Source: Candidatus Roizmanbacteria bacterium (lineage in GTDB: Bacteria > Patescibacteriota > Microgenomatia > UBA1406 > GWC2-37-13). Taken from it: 12,966 bases of DNA. Of the stretch, positions 1-7,542 are shown piece by piece. The stretch lies in assembly GCA_026395475.1 (NCBI GenBank), contig JAPLYQ010000141.1:1-12966 (forward strand), given 5' to 3'. The position numbers and the translations under genes were made by a program. Position 1 is the stretch's first letter. The number at the start of each line of letters is the position of its first letter. The notes under the pieces are model-generated. The model was not told where the DNA came from and made no database searches. It saw only the letters and a program-made list of their open reading frames with translations.

Positions 1-229
1 TCTTGAACGCGAATTTGCTTCTCTCAAGACAGCGCCCGTAAGGATCGCACTTCCCGATCACCCGTGCCCCACCAGTCCGGCGCTATCGAACCACTACTAT
101 CCGCGTGCCGGACATCTAGTTCTGGAAATCAGAAGGATGATGGGAATACAGTCGGTAGCCGACGTACTTGTTGTGATGCCTGGTCAAAGGCTTGACGTTC
201 CTGACCCAAGCTTTAGGGGGCCATTTTGA
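1..229 (+). CDS. Transketolase / E1-beta-like subunit, C-terminal end (partial)
   Basis: A reading frame is open from base 2 to the TGA at 227-229, giving about 75 residues with no start inside the window. The residues APVRIALPD followed by CPTSPAL, then YYP and a helix ending EIRRMM, resemble the C-terminal domain of transketolase and 2-oxoacid dehydrogenase E1-beta subunits, where an 'aPV.Rv.l.D.P.P.sp.Le..fyP' pattern is usual. Such a protein would normally be the second half of a split thiamine-diphosphate enzyme, with the alpha (cofactor-binding) subunit encoded just upstream. The last 25 or so residues (GIQSVADVLVV onward) extend past the usual end and are not recognised. The next gene starts 22 bases downstream on the same strand, so the two are probably co-transcribed. 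The call rests on a short tail only; another member of the transketolase C-terminal superfamily is possible. Confidence 0.6.
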   Translation, partial: LEREFASLKTAPVRIALPDHPCPTSPALSNHYYPRAGHLVLEIRRMMGIQSVADVLVVMPGQRLDVPDPSFRGPF

Positions 230-251
230 AAAGGCCAGGCTAGGGTACGTT

Positions 252-1175
252 ATGAGACGTTCTAATCGAATAGATGCCAAAGCACTTCCTCGCCCCGCTA
301 GAGTAGCGATCTTGGGGACTGGAAAAATTGGTATTGATCTTCTATTTAAGATCGGACGATCACAATTCCTAAAGTGTGTTTTGGTTGCAGGAAGAAACAA
401 TGAGTCATCGGGTCTTGAGATCGCTCGCCAGAAAGGAGTTCCCTCATCAGGAATGGGAATCGATGCAATTTTGAATCACATCGATGAGATTGATATTGTC
501 TTTGATGCGACGTCGGCTGCAGCGCATGTACGCCATTGGGATGCTCTCAAAGCGACAACGGCGAAAGTCATTGATATGACACCTTCAAAACTTGGGAAGG
601 CGATCGTACCTGCCGTAAATCTTTCTGAAGCAGTACTCGAACGCCATATCAACATGATCAGCTGTGGTGGGCAATCGAGCATTCCGATCATCAATGCGGT
701 ATCCGCGATTGTCGAGAATATTGAGTATGTGGAGGTAGTGTCCTCAATTTCCTCGAAGAGCGCAGGGGCCGCAACGAGGATCAATCTGGACGAATACATT
801 CACACGACTGAGCACGGAATCCTAAGCTTTTCTCGCGCAAAACACGCGAAAGTAATTCTAATTCTCAACCCCGCTGAACCACCTGTCCATATGCAAACTA
901 CAATTTCCTTTCAACTCGAAAACCCGCCCATCGCAGACATCGTGTCTGCCGTGCGCACTCGAGTTCAATCGGTTCAGCAATATGTACCCGGCTATGATCT
1001 ACTCATCGAACCTAAGCAAATTGAGTCGAATCGTGTTGTCGCAATGATCAAGGTCGTGGGCCAAGGTGACTATCTGCCCAAATATGCTGGGAATTTGGAT
1101 ATTATCAATTGTGCAGCCGTGGCCGCCGCCGAAATAATGGCCACCAATACCATGCGCCAACAGCAAACCTGTTAG
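252..1175 (+). CDS. Acetaldehyde dehydrogenase (acylating), DmpF/MhpF-like
   Basis: The predicted 307-residue protein matches the length of the DmpF/MhpF/BphJ family, which interconverts acetaldehyde plus CoA plus NAD+ with acetyl-CoA plus NADH. An N-terminal Rossmann motif GTGKIG lies at residues 22-27. The family signature around the catalytic cysteine is clear: SCGGQ, with Cys138 as the thiolating residue, followed by SIPIINA. The SKSAG.ATR.N.DEY block that follows is also typical. ATG 252 is chosen over an in-frame TTG at 192 because the TTG would overlap the preceding gene by 38 bases and add residues absent from the family; AGGG at 242-245 is a reasonable ribosome site. In aromatic catabolism this enzyme forms a channelling complex with the aldolase encoded next. 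Here no meta-cleavage genes are present and the neighbours are sugar genes, so it may run in the reverse, aldehyde-forming direction (inference) or use another acyl-CoA. Confidence 0.88.
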   Translation: MRRSNRIDAKALPRPARVAILGTGKIGIDLLFKIGRSQFLKCVLVAGRNNESSGLEIARQKGVPSSGMGIDAILNHIDEIDIVFDATSAAAHVRHWDALKATTAKVIDMTPSKLGKAIVPAVNLSEAVLERHINMISCGGQSSIPIINAVSAIVENIEYVEVVSSISSKSAGAATRINLDEYIHTTEHGILSFSRAKHAKVILILNPAEPPVHMQTTISFQLENPPIADIVSAVRTRVQSVQQYVPGYDLLIEPKQIESNRVVAMIKVVGQGDYLPKYAGNLDIINCAAVAAAEIMATNTMRQQQTC

Positions 1176-1198
1176 TAGTCTTATCGCAAAGTAGGGAC

Positions 1199-2215
1199 AT
1201 GAACGTAACAATTCAAGATTCGACTCTCCGCGATGGTAACCATGCTATTCGTCATCAATTAGGGCCGGACGATATTGCTGGCTATTGTCAGGCGGCAGAC
1301 TTGGCGGGAATCCCGATTCTTGAGGTTGGCCACGGCAACGGTTTAGGCGCTAGTTCCTTTCAGGTTGGCATTGCCCGACTCACGGATGAACAAATGTTAA
1401 GGGTCGCCCGTGAGAACCTGAAGAAAACGAAGCTGGCGGTTCATATCATGCCGGGATTTGCAACCATTGAACGCGACTTGCGTCCGGCACTAGCCTTGGG
1501 CGTCGATGTAGTTCGTGTAGGCACTCATTGCACCGAGGCGGATATTTCCGAGCGTCATATTCAGTTCGCGGCTGCCACAGGTGTTGAAGTAATTGGCGCC
1601 TTGATGATGAGTCACATGGCTGACAAGCATCAACTTCTCGAAGAGGCCAAGAAATTTCAGGATTATGGTGCATTGGGAATTAGCCTGTATGACTCTGCAG
1701 GTTCCTACCTACCTACCGACGTTAAGGAGAAAGTTTCACATCTGGTAGACAATCTCAAGATCCGGGTCGGATTTCATGCGCACAACAACCTTGGAATGGC
1801 GATAGCCAACTCAGTGGCCGCAGTCGAGGTGGGCGCAAGCATCATCGACGCTTCGATCAAGGGATTTGGCGCCGGTGCGGGAAACGCCCAACTTGAGGTG
1901 CTAGTTGCGGTCTTTGGAAAACTTGGGATTGATACAGGTATCGATCTATATAAAGTGCTCGATTGTGCGGATTTTGCCGACGGATCCATAGTAAAGGTGG
2001 CGCCGATTATAAAGCCGACATCGATCGTTAGCGGTCTCGCGGGGGTTTTCTCCGGTTTCAGCAAGCATGTTGACCGTATTGCAGAACAATATGGTGTTGA
2101 CCCGCGTGACGTATTTTTCGAGCTTGGACGTAGGAACGTAGTCGGTGGTCAGGAGGATCTAATTATTGAGGTTGCCTCTTCATTAAGAGGCAAAGGGAGA
2201 GGACGAAATTGCTGA
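1199..2215 (+). CDS. 4-hydroxy-2-oxovalerate aldolase-like, DmpG/MhpE family
   Basis: This is a 338-residue DRE-TIM metallolyase, the usual length for DmpG/MhpE, which reversibly cleaves 4-hydroxy-2-oxoacids to pyruvate and an aldehyde using Mn2+. The N-terminal signature DSTLRDGNHAIRHQ supplies Arg11, Asp12 (metal) and His15. The metal-binding HAHNN has His193 and His195. DSAGSY and the C-terminal GGQEDLI block are also family hallmarks. ATG 1199 is preferred to an upstream in-frame codon at 1109, which would overlap the dehydrogenase gene; the AGGG at 1193-1196 lies very close to the start. The gap to the preceding acylating dehydrogenase is 23 bases, the classic F-G pairing of a channelling complex. 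The natural acceptor could be acetaldehyde or a larger aldehyde; the sequence does not decide this. In a glycan locus the synthetic direction (pyruvate plus aldehyde) is the more attractive role, as inference. Confidence 0.88.
   Translation: MNVTIQDSTLRDGNHAIRHQLGPDDIAGYCQAADLAGIPILEVGHGNGLGASSFQVGIARLTDEQMLRVARENLKKTKLAVHIMPGFATIERDLRPALALGVDVVRVGTHCTEADISERHIQFAAATGVEVIGALMMSHMADKHQLLEEAKKFQDYGALGISLYDSAGSYLPTDVKEKVSHLVDNLKIRVGFHAHNNLGMAIANSVAAVEVGASIIDASIKGFGAGAGNAQLEVLVAVFGKLGIDTGIDLYKVLDCADFADGSIVKVAPIIKPTSIVSGLAGVFSGFSKHVDRIAEQYGVDPRDVFFELGRRNVVGGQEDLIIEVASSLRGKGRGRNC
2198..2203 (+). promoter_or_regulatory. Strong ribosome binding site fixing a TTG start
   Basis: AGAGGA lies five bases before TTG 2209, inside the 3' end of the preceding aldolase gene. 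It decides the start of the HpcH/HpaI-type gene: the next in-frame ATG is near residue 59, after the catalytic histidine region, so it cannot be the real start. Confidence 0.65.
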
Positions 2216-2967
2216 AAACCAACTGGCTGCTCGATAAACTTCGCAACACATCGCTGCCGTGTGTCGGGACGTGGATAACGTTGCCTAGCCCGGAAGTTGT
2301 AGACGTCATTTGCTCCACGGGTCCTGACTTTGTCGTCATTGATACTGAACATGCATCAATTACTTTTGAAACGGCACAAGTGATGGCTATGGCCTGTGAA
2401 TCGCGTCAAGTCTCGCCGGTTTATAGAGTCCCTGCTGTGCTTGATGATCGTATCGTTCCTGCTCTTGAGATCGGCTCGCACGCCATTCAGGCACCCAACA
2501 TCGGATCTCCGGAAATGGCGCGTGCCTTCGTGAGCGCTGCCCGCTACCAACCGATTGGTAGCAAGGGACTTTCACCTTATACCCGTGCCTGCAATTACTC
2601 TGCCGATTTCGCGGGGCAAATGGTCGAGCGCGCGAATTCCAATACACTGCTTATTGCCCAAATTGAGGGCCGCGAGGGCATCGAAAATATCGACGCCATT
2701 CTGGCGGTGGATAACATTGACGTTTGCTTTCTTGGAATGTTCGATCTATCGAATTATCTAGGGATTCCAGGCCTACTCAATGACCCGAGGCTCAAGGAAC
2801 TATTTTTGTATGCCGGCATGATTGTAGGTTCAATCGCAAATAGCGCGGATCAACTCGATTTTCTCGTTAAGGCTGGCGTTAGATACATAACCTATTCAGC
2901 AGATTGCCATGTCTTGAGTAAAGCATATAGAGAAGTATTTTCGTTGGTGCAGTCTTACCAATCTTAA
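2209..2967 (+). CDS. HpcH/HpaI-family pyruvate aldolase
   Basis: The 252-residue protein is a full-length class II (metal) aldolase of the HpcH/HpaI family, which joins or splits pyruvate-type enolates and aldehydes. Seen in order are GTW at 20-22, the catalytic loop DTEHA with His48, the pyruvate-binding Arg73 in VYRVP, metal ligand Glu153 in QIEG, and metal ligand Asp179 in LGMFDLS. The usual 'P.G.RG' loop reads PIGSKG and the usual 'GP.DLS.SLG' reads LGMFDLSNYLG, so substrate loops are somewhat diverged. Translation starts at TTG 2209, overlapping the previous stop by seven bases, which implies translational coupling. Family members include 2-dehydro-3-deoxyglucarate and 4-hydroxy-2-oxoheptanedioate aldolases; the substrate here is unknown. 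The gene could add a second pyruvate-derived unit or process a chain-extended sugar acid. Confidence 0.82.
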   Translation: MLKTNWLLDKLRNTSLPCVGTWITLPSPEVVDVICSTGPDFVVIDTEHASITFETAQVMAMACESRQVSPVYRVPAVLDDRIVPALEIGSHAIQAPNIGSPEMARAFVSAARYQPIGSKGLSPYTRACNYSADFAGQMVERANSNTLLIAQIEGREGIENIDAILAVDNIDVCFLGMFDLSNYLGIPGLLNDPRLKELFLYAGMIVGSIANSADQLDFLVKAGVRYITYSADCHVLSKAYREVFSLVQSYQS

Positions 2968-2981
2968 AGCAAGGTCTAATA

Positions 2982-3776
2982 ATGAAACTCGGCATTGAAG
3001 GAAAGCTCGCACTGGTGACGGGGGGAGCCACCGGAATCGGAAAAGCAATTGCGTTGGAGCTTGCGCGAGAAGGTGTGAGGGTCGTGGTCACATCGCGTAG
3101 TTCAGAGCGGATCGATGCGGCTGTGACGGAACTCAACCATGTCGGTTCCGGTCATGGTGGTATCGTATCGAGCATCACGGATCTGGGAGCCCCGACACAA
3201 GTGGTTACCGAGGTTCATCAACAATACGGGTCGATCGATATTGTCGTCAACAACGTCGGAGATACGCTCGGCATTCTTGATCCGTTATGTACACTTGATG
3301 ATTGGGCCAGACTTTTTCGCCTGATCATGGGGGTGGCAATTGAGATCAACAATGCAGTTATCCCAAGCATGAGAGAACGCCGGTGGGGTAGGATCGTAAA
3401 TATCACCGCAGGTGCAGGAATGGAGAACAGCGGGCCGGTTCCCTATTCGTCATTGAAGGCCGCGTTTACTGCCTACTCCAGATCCTTGGGACGTGTACTC
3501 GCACTTGAAAATACTGGAATAGTCATGTCTGCCGTTCTTCCGGGCGTCGTTCTTACGGAAGAGGGGCATTGGTCCGAAGTCCTCAAGACTCGTCCGGAAC
3601 ATGCAGAAAAATACCTGCAAGATCGTACCGTATTGCGTCGGTTTGGCAAACCCGAGGAGATTAGCCCGATGGTGGCGCTGCTTTGCTCCGAACTGGCGTC
3701 CTTTTGCATTGGCTCCATTGTGCCGGTCGAGGGTGGTCAGGCCCGTCATTTCTTTCAAAAAGTCGATGACAGCTAG
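2982..3776 (+). CDS. SDR-family oxidoreductase
   Basis: This is a classical short-chain dehydrogenase of 264 residues. The cofactor motif TGGATGIG is at residues 13-20, NNVG stands where most members have NNAG, and the catalytic YSSLK gives Tyr155 and Lys159. The position of the catalytic serine, 13 residues before the tyrosine, is Thr142 (in NITAG) rather than Ser, an occasional but notable change. Arg38/Ser40 after the second strand (TSRSS) hints at NADP(H) preference, though this is weak. The C-terminal VEGGQ resembles the usual vDGG block. AAGG at 2971-2974 is well placed before the ATG. It follows two pyruvate aldolases, so a plausible task is reduction of a keto or aldehyde group on their product, or oxidation of a sugar hydroxyl; the sequence does not tell which. 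Confidence 0.85.
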   Translation: MKLGIEGKLALVTGGATGIGKAIALELAREGVRVVVTSRSSERIDAAVTELNHVGSGHGGIVSSITDLGAPTQVVTEVHQQYGSIDIVVNNVGDTLGILDPLCTLDDWARLFRLIMGVAIEINNAVIPSMRERRWGRIVNITAGAGMENSGPVPYSSLKAAFTAYSRSLGRVLALENTGIVMSAVLPGVVLTEEGHWSEVLKTRPEHAEKYLQDRTVLRRFGKPEEISPMVALLCSELASFCIGSIVPVEGGQARHFFQKVDDS

Positions 3777-3857
3777 GTCGCTAGGACCACTATCGCTTAT
3801 CGGTACAAGGATAAGTACTCAGACGGACTAATTCGGATGCACTTTGAGGAGTTATTC

Positions 3858-3861
3858 AGGA
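3858..3861 (+). promoter_or_regulatory. Ribosome binding site for the ThDP-methyltransferase fusion
   Basis: AGGA sits seven bases before ATG 3869, at the end of a 92-base gap (3777-3868), the widest untranslated gap in the window. The rest of the gap holds a weak hairpin (arms CTTATC 3796-3801 and GATAAG 3810-3815) with no T-run, and no convincing promoter. Confidence 0.45.
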
Positions 3862-3868
3862 CGTAATT

Positions 3869-6430
3869 ATGGGGCAACGAGTCAAGATTTCGGATGTCGT
3901 CGTTTCGGAAATTGTGAAGTGTGGCGTCGATACTTTCTTCGGGGTAACGGGCGGAGCCGCAGTCCATTTCTTCGATTCAATCGAGAAGATTCCAGGAGTC
4001 AAATCAATCTTCCTGAACCATGAGCAGGCGGCCGCGTTTGCGGTTGAGTCGTACGCGAAGGCGAGAAAATCGCTTGGCGCTGGAATCTTTACGACCGGGC
4101 CCGGTGCAACCAATGCGCTTACCGGTCTCGCCGCCGCCTGGCTGGACTCCATCCCATGCATACTTATTTCCGGCCAAGTGCGTTCTAACCAGACGGTGCG
4201 GGGACGGCCCCTACGGCAAGTGGGAACCCAGGAAGTTGATGTAGTGGCGATGGTCAAGTCAATGACCAAGTATGCGGTGACGGTTTATGATATTCGGGAA
4301 GTCAAATATCATGTCCAGAAGGCCATTTTCTTGGCGACGCATGGACGGCCTGGTCCCGTATGGCTGGATATTCCGGTTGATATCTCCTGGTCGTTTATCG
4401 ATTCCGATGAACTGCTTGACTTCGTACCTGGCAACGAAACTGATTCCGGTCTAATAGTCCCAGCACTGGTTCCTTCGAAAGTGACGAGAGTTGCCGAACT
4501 CATTCGGTTGGCTCGGCGTCCAGTTGTTGTGGCGGGCTACGGTGTCCGGCTTTCTGGTGGCGAGGCTGCACTCAAGAACTTAATCGAAAAGTATAACCTT
4601 CCCTTCGTTTCCAGTTGGAATCTACCCGACTGGATTCCGAGTGATCACCCGCTCAACCTCGGACGCCCGGGTCTATCGGGTCAACGCGGTGCAAACATGG
4701 CACTTCAGAACTGCGATCTGATAGTTGCAGTCGGATCTCATCTGAACGCGACTATAGTAGGGACCAGACCGGAGTATTTTGCGCGCGAAGCCCACATTGT
4801 AGTTGTCGATGTCGACGCGAACGAAATAGAACACTGCCCATTAGGACTTGAAGTCGCTGTCAATGCAGATGCCCAACGATTCTGCGTCGAACTCGACGGA
4901 CAATTGTCGATCCAGGATTTCCCTGAGAACCCGTATTCTGATTGGTTGGTATATTGCTCGCGCTATAAGGCACTGAATCGAATTGCACTCGATTATGAAA
5001 ACAATCGAGACAGGGTCAATTCATATTATTTTAAATATCTTCTCAGCACGTTGGCAAAACCCGGGGATCTATTTGTTGCCGACGGTGGTGGGACGATTGT
5101 CTATTCGTCATTCCAATCGATTGAGACCAAGGAAGCGCAGAGGCTGTTGCTCTCTACTGGGCTGTGCTCAATGGGTTCCGGAATCCCGGAAGCCATTGGC
5201 GCCCATTTTGCCCTCCCCGAACGGAGGATCTATTGTTTTATCGGCGACGGCAGTCTTCCTTTCAACATGCAGGAACTCCAAATCATCACGGATCTGCGCA
5301 TACCCATCCTGCTGTTTGTCTTCAACAATGATGGTTATGTCTCCATACGGACAACGCAAAACGACTTCTTGGAAAGAAGAGTTGTCGGATCCTCTCCCTC
5401 TTCGGGATTGCACCTGCCCAAAGTCAAGAACATCGCCCAAGCATTCGATCTGCCATATGTGTTGATTGATACCCAGGAGAATCTGGAGGTGCGCCTCGGG
5501 GAAATCTTGCGGCAGGAAGGCCCTCTGTTTTGCGAAGTCATGGTTTCGCCCGACCAGGAAATTGTACCGCGGCAAGGTTTTTCCCAGCGCAGTGATGGCA
5601 CATTCGAGCCACGGCCGATTGAAGACATGTACCCGTTTCTTGATCGGGAACTCTTCCAATCGCTGATGATCGTGCCGACGATTGATGCCCTCAACATAAC
5701 CCTTATTGGACGCGAAATAGACCTGATGAAGAGTTATCCCAAGTCAAAGCGTCCAATTGAGCAGCGCTTTCAAGACAAGCAAAGTCGCACCGGCTATGTA
5801 GGGCTGAATGAATATGGAAATGTTGTCAGCGACCTTCTTTTTGAGCATCTTATCCTGGAAAAGGCGCGGACCTTCGGAGAAACCTACTTCGATGGCGATC
5901 GTTACCAAGGTTACGGCGGTTACTCATACGACATCAAATACTGGCGCGGTGTCGCCAAGGACATCATAGCAGCATATCACCTCAAGGCAGGTGACCGCGT
6001 GCTTGAAGTGGGTTGCGCCAAAGGCTTTCTCCTTCATGACTTGCAGGAGTTGCTCCCGGGCTTGGTAGTAGTAGGCATTGATATTTCGGAGTATGCAGTA
6101 AGCCGGGCTTTGCCAAGCGTGAAGTCGTCCGTTTCGATCGGTGATGCACAGGCTCTGCAGTTTCCTGACCATAGTTTTGATCTGGTCCTGTCGATCAACA
6201 CCTTGAGTGAATTGCCCATCCATTCGTGCAGACCAGCTCTGACTGAAATCAGCCGCGTCTCAAGAGGCCGATCATTCATAACATTGAACTCATGGCGAAA
6301 TCGCCGCGAAAAGGATCAGTTATTGAAATGGAATCTAACGGCGCTTTCAAATTTCAGCGTCAGCGAATGGAAGTCGATCCTTCAGGACGTTGGCTATGTG
6401 GGCGACTACTATTGGTTCTTCGCGAGTTGA
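3869..6430 (+). CDS. Acetolactate-synthase-like ThDP enzyme fused to SAM methyltransferase
   Basis: The 853-residue protein holds two enzymes in one frame. Residues 1 to about 600 form a complete acetolactate-synthase/pyruvate-decarboxylase-type thiamine-diphosphate enzyme: NHEQAA with the activating Glu52, TTGPGATN, RPGPVWLDIPVD, and the cofactor motif GDGS at 459 leading to Asn486 in FNNDG. This part ends with RPIEDMYPFLDREL, typical of free-standing relatives. From about residue 605 a methyltransferase begins with GREIDLMKSYPKSKR, then YFDGDR, GYGGYSYD and the SAM motif VLEVGCAKG at 711-719. DISEYAV and SIGDAQ follow, as expected of a Rossmann methyltransferase. No frame break is seen at the junction. 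Known relatives such as YerE transfer a decarboxylated 2-oxoacid unit to a keto-sugar to make a branch; that role here is inference, with the fused domain perhaps methylating the product. AGGA at 3858-3861 precedes the start. Confidence 0.87.
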   Translation: MGQRVKISDVVVSEIVKCGVDTFFGVTGGAAVHFFDSIEKIPGVKSIFLNHEQAAAFAVESYAKARKSLGAGIFTTGPGATNALTGLAAAWLDSIPCILISGQVRSNQTVRGRPLRQVGTQEVDVVAMVKSMTKYAVTVYDIREVKYHVQKAIFLATHGRPGPVWLDIPVDISWSFIDSDELLDFVPGNETDSGLIVPALVPSKVTRVAELIRLARRPVVVAGYGVRLSGGEAALKNLIEKYNLPFVSSWNLPDWIPSDHPLNLGRPGLSGQRGANMALQNCDLIVAVGSHLNATIVGTRPEYFAREAHIVVVDVDANEIEHCPLGLEVAVNADAQRFCVELDGQLSIQDFPENPYSDWLVYCSRYKALNRIALDYENNRDRVNSYYFKYLLSTLAKPGDLFVADGGGTIVYSSFQSIETKEAQRLLLSTGLCSMGSGIPEAIGAHFALPERRIYCFIGDGSLPFNMQELQIITDLRIPILLFVFNNDGYVSIRTTQNDFLERRVVGSSPSSGLHLPKVKNIAQAFDLPYVLIDTQENLEVRLGEILRQEGPLFCEVMVSPDQEIVPRQGFSQRSDGTFEPRPIEDMYPFLDRELFQSLMIVPTIDALNITLIGREIDLMKSYPKSKRPIEQRFQDKQSRTGYVGLNEYGNVVSDLLFEHLILEKARTFGETYFDGDRYQGYGGYSYDIKYWRGVAKDIIAAYHLKAGDRVLEVGCAKGFLLHDLQELLPGLVVVGIDISEYAVSRALPSVKSSVSIGDAQALQFPDHSFDLVLSINTLSELPIHSCRPALTEISRVSRGRSFITLNSWRNRREKDQLLKWNLTALSNFSVSEWKSILQDVGYVGDYYWFFAS

Positions 6431-6434
6431 AAGG

Positions 6435-7495
6435 ATGATGACAGAAGTAACTCAATCCTTGTCCTGCCATGTTTGCGGCATGGGCAACTCCGAAATTTGA
6501 TTGCACAGTCCGTTCTCTATGACGACACGTACACCCACCGAACATCAACCAGCCCGATTGCGACCCGTGGCAACGATTTCTTCTATCAGCAACTGCAAAA
6601 GATTTCAAACGGCCGCAGGTTCAAGTCCATGCTGGAAATTGGCTGCAACGACCTTTACCTACTGAACAGGACGCAGGGGTTAGCCGAGCAATCGGTTGGC
6701 GTTGACCCTATCTGGATCGGACGTGACCATGATCTCAACGCCACAACGCGAGTTCTCGGGCGCTTTGTTGAAGACATCAAGATGGACGAAGATGTCATCG
6801 ATAAGCCGGATCTCGTATTATCTGCGCACACCTTTGAGCATATTCAGGATATCCATGAACAACTGGCTTCACTTGTTGATATTGCGGCCGATGGCTGCTT
6901 GTTCGTGATTGAGGTGCCGGGTTTCGACAGCATGGTCAAACTGCGCCGGTTTGATCAGGTCTTCCACCAGCACATCCAGTACACCAGCCTTTCATCGATG
7001 AGGAGATTGGTCAGGCGGCTTGGATGCCATTTTCTTGGACATATTTACAACTATTCTTATTGGGGTGGAACCTTCCTGTTTTGGTTCGAAAAAAACAAGA
7101 TTGAAGATGGCGCCGGTTTGCAGGGGTTTGAGCCACAACCCTATAAAGTGGTGAAAGCAGCATTCGCCGAGTTCAAGACGATACTGAAATTTTCGGTAGA
7201 CAAGGCGACCGGTTTTGGTGAGCAATGCTTCGGCTTTGGAGCAGCACAAATGTTGCCGATTTTGGCCTATCACATGGAGTCGGATCTTGGATTCATGGAT
7301 GCAATACTTGATGACAATCCTGAGCGCTCAATGTGTAGACTGCCTGGAGTATCGCCTTTGATTCGCGTACCAAGAGAAAGGGAACTTCGTGATGCGGCCG
7401 TTATGGTCACCGCCCTTGACAGCAGTCGTGCGATCCTTAAGCGATTGATCGAGCTTGAACCTCGTCGCATTCTGCATCCGATGAACTCCTTCTAG
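6435..7495 (+). CDS. Sugar C-methyltransferase with zinc-binding N-terminus; frame broken near 6479
   Basis: Translation from ATG 6435 or 6438 gives MTEVTQSLSCHVCG, the start of a zinc-binding C-x2-C methyltransferase, but hits TGA at 6498-6500. The remainder lies in another frame from the GGC/CAT region at about 6477-6481 to 7495. Inserting one C there (GGC-CAT-GGG-CAA) joins the two into CHVCGHGQLRNL, then LYDDTYTHRTSTS. The long part has the SAM motif LEIGCNDLYLL, HTFEHI, a middle block EVPGF...RFDQVFHQH, and a C-terminal GFGAA plus DDNPE block. This matches the order zinc-binding domain, methyltransferase, Methyltransf_14 seen in NovU/TylCIII-type sugar C-methyltransferases. The downstream frame has no ATG before the SAM motif; TTG 6473 would lose the first zinc cysteines. 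The body is intact, so this is either a sequencing error or a very recent mutation. AAGG at 6431-6434 abuts the start. Confidence 0.8.
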
Positions 7496-7542
7496 ATTGC
7501 CACATCAGGACAGCGAAACGCGATCGAGAAAGCACATGATCT

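Noticed and set aside
192..251. TTG 192 as start of the acylating dehydrogenase
   Set aside because: It overlaps the upstream gene by 38 bases and adds 20 residues not seen in the family; ATG 252 gives the normal length.
3796..3815. Inverted repeat CTTATC/GATAAG in the gap between the SDR and the ThDP fusion gene
   Set aside because: Only a six-base stem with an eight-base loop and no following T-run, so it is not supported as a terminator, and no operator family is recognised.
6473..6475. TTG 6473 as the true start of the C-methyltransferase
   Set aside because: It discards the first part of the zinc motif that is plainly encoded just upstream in another frame; a one-base deletion explains both pieces better.
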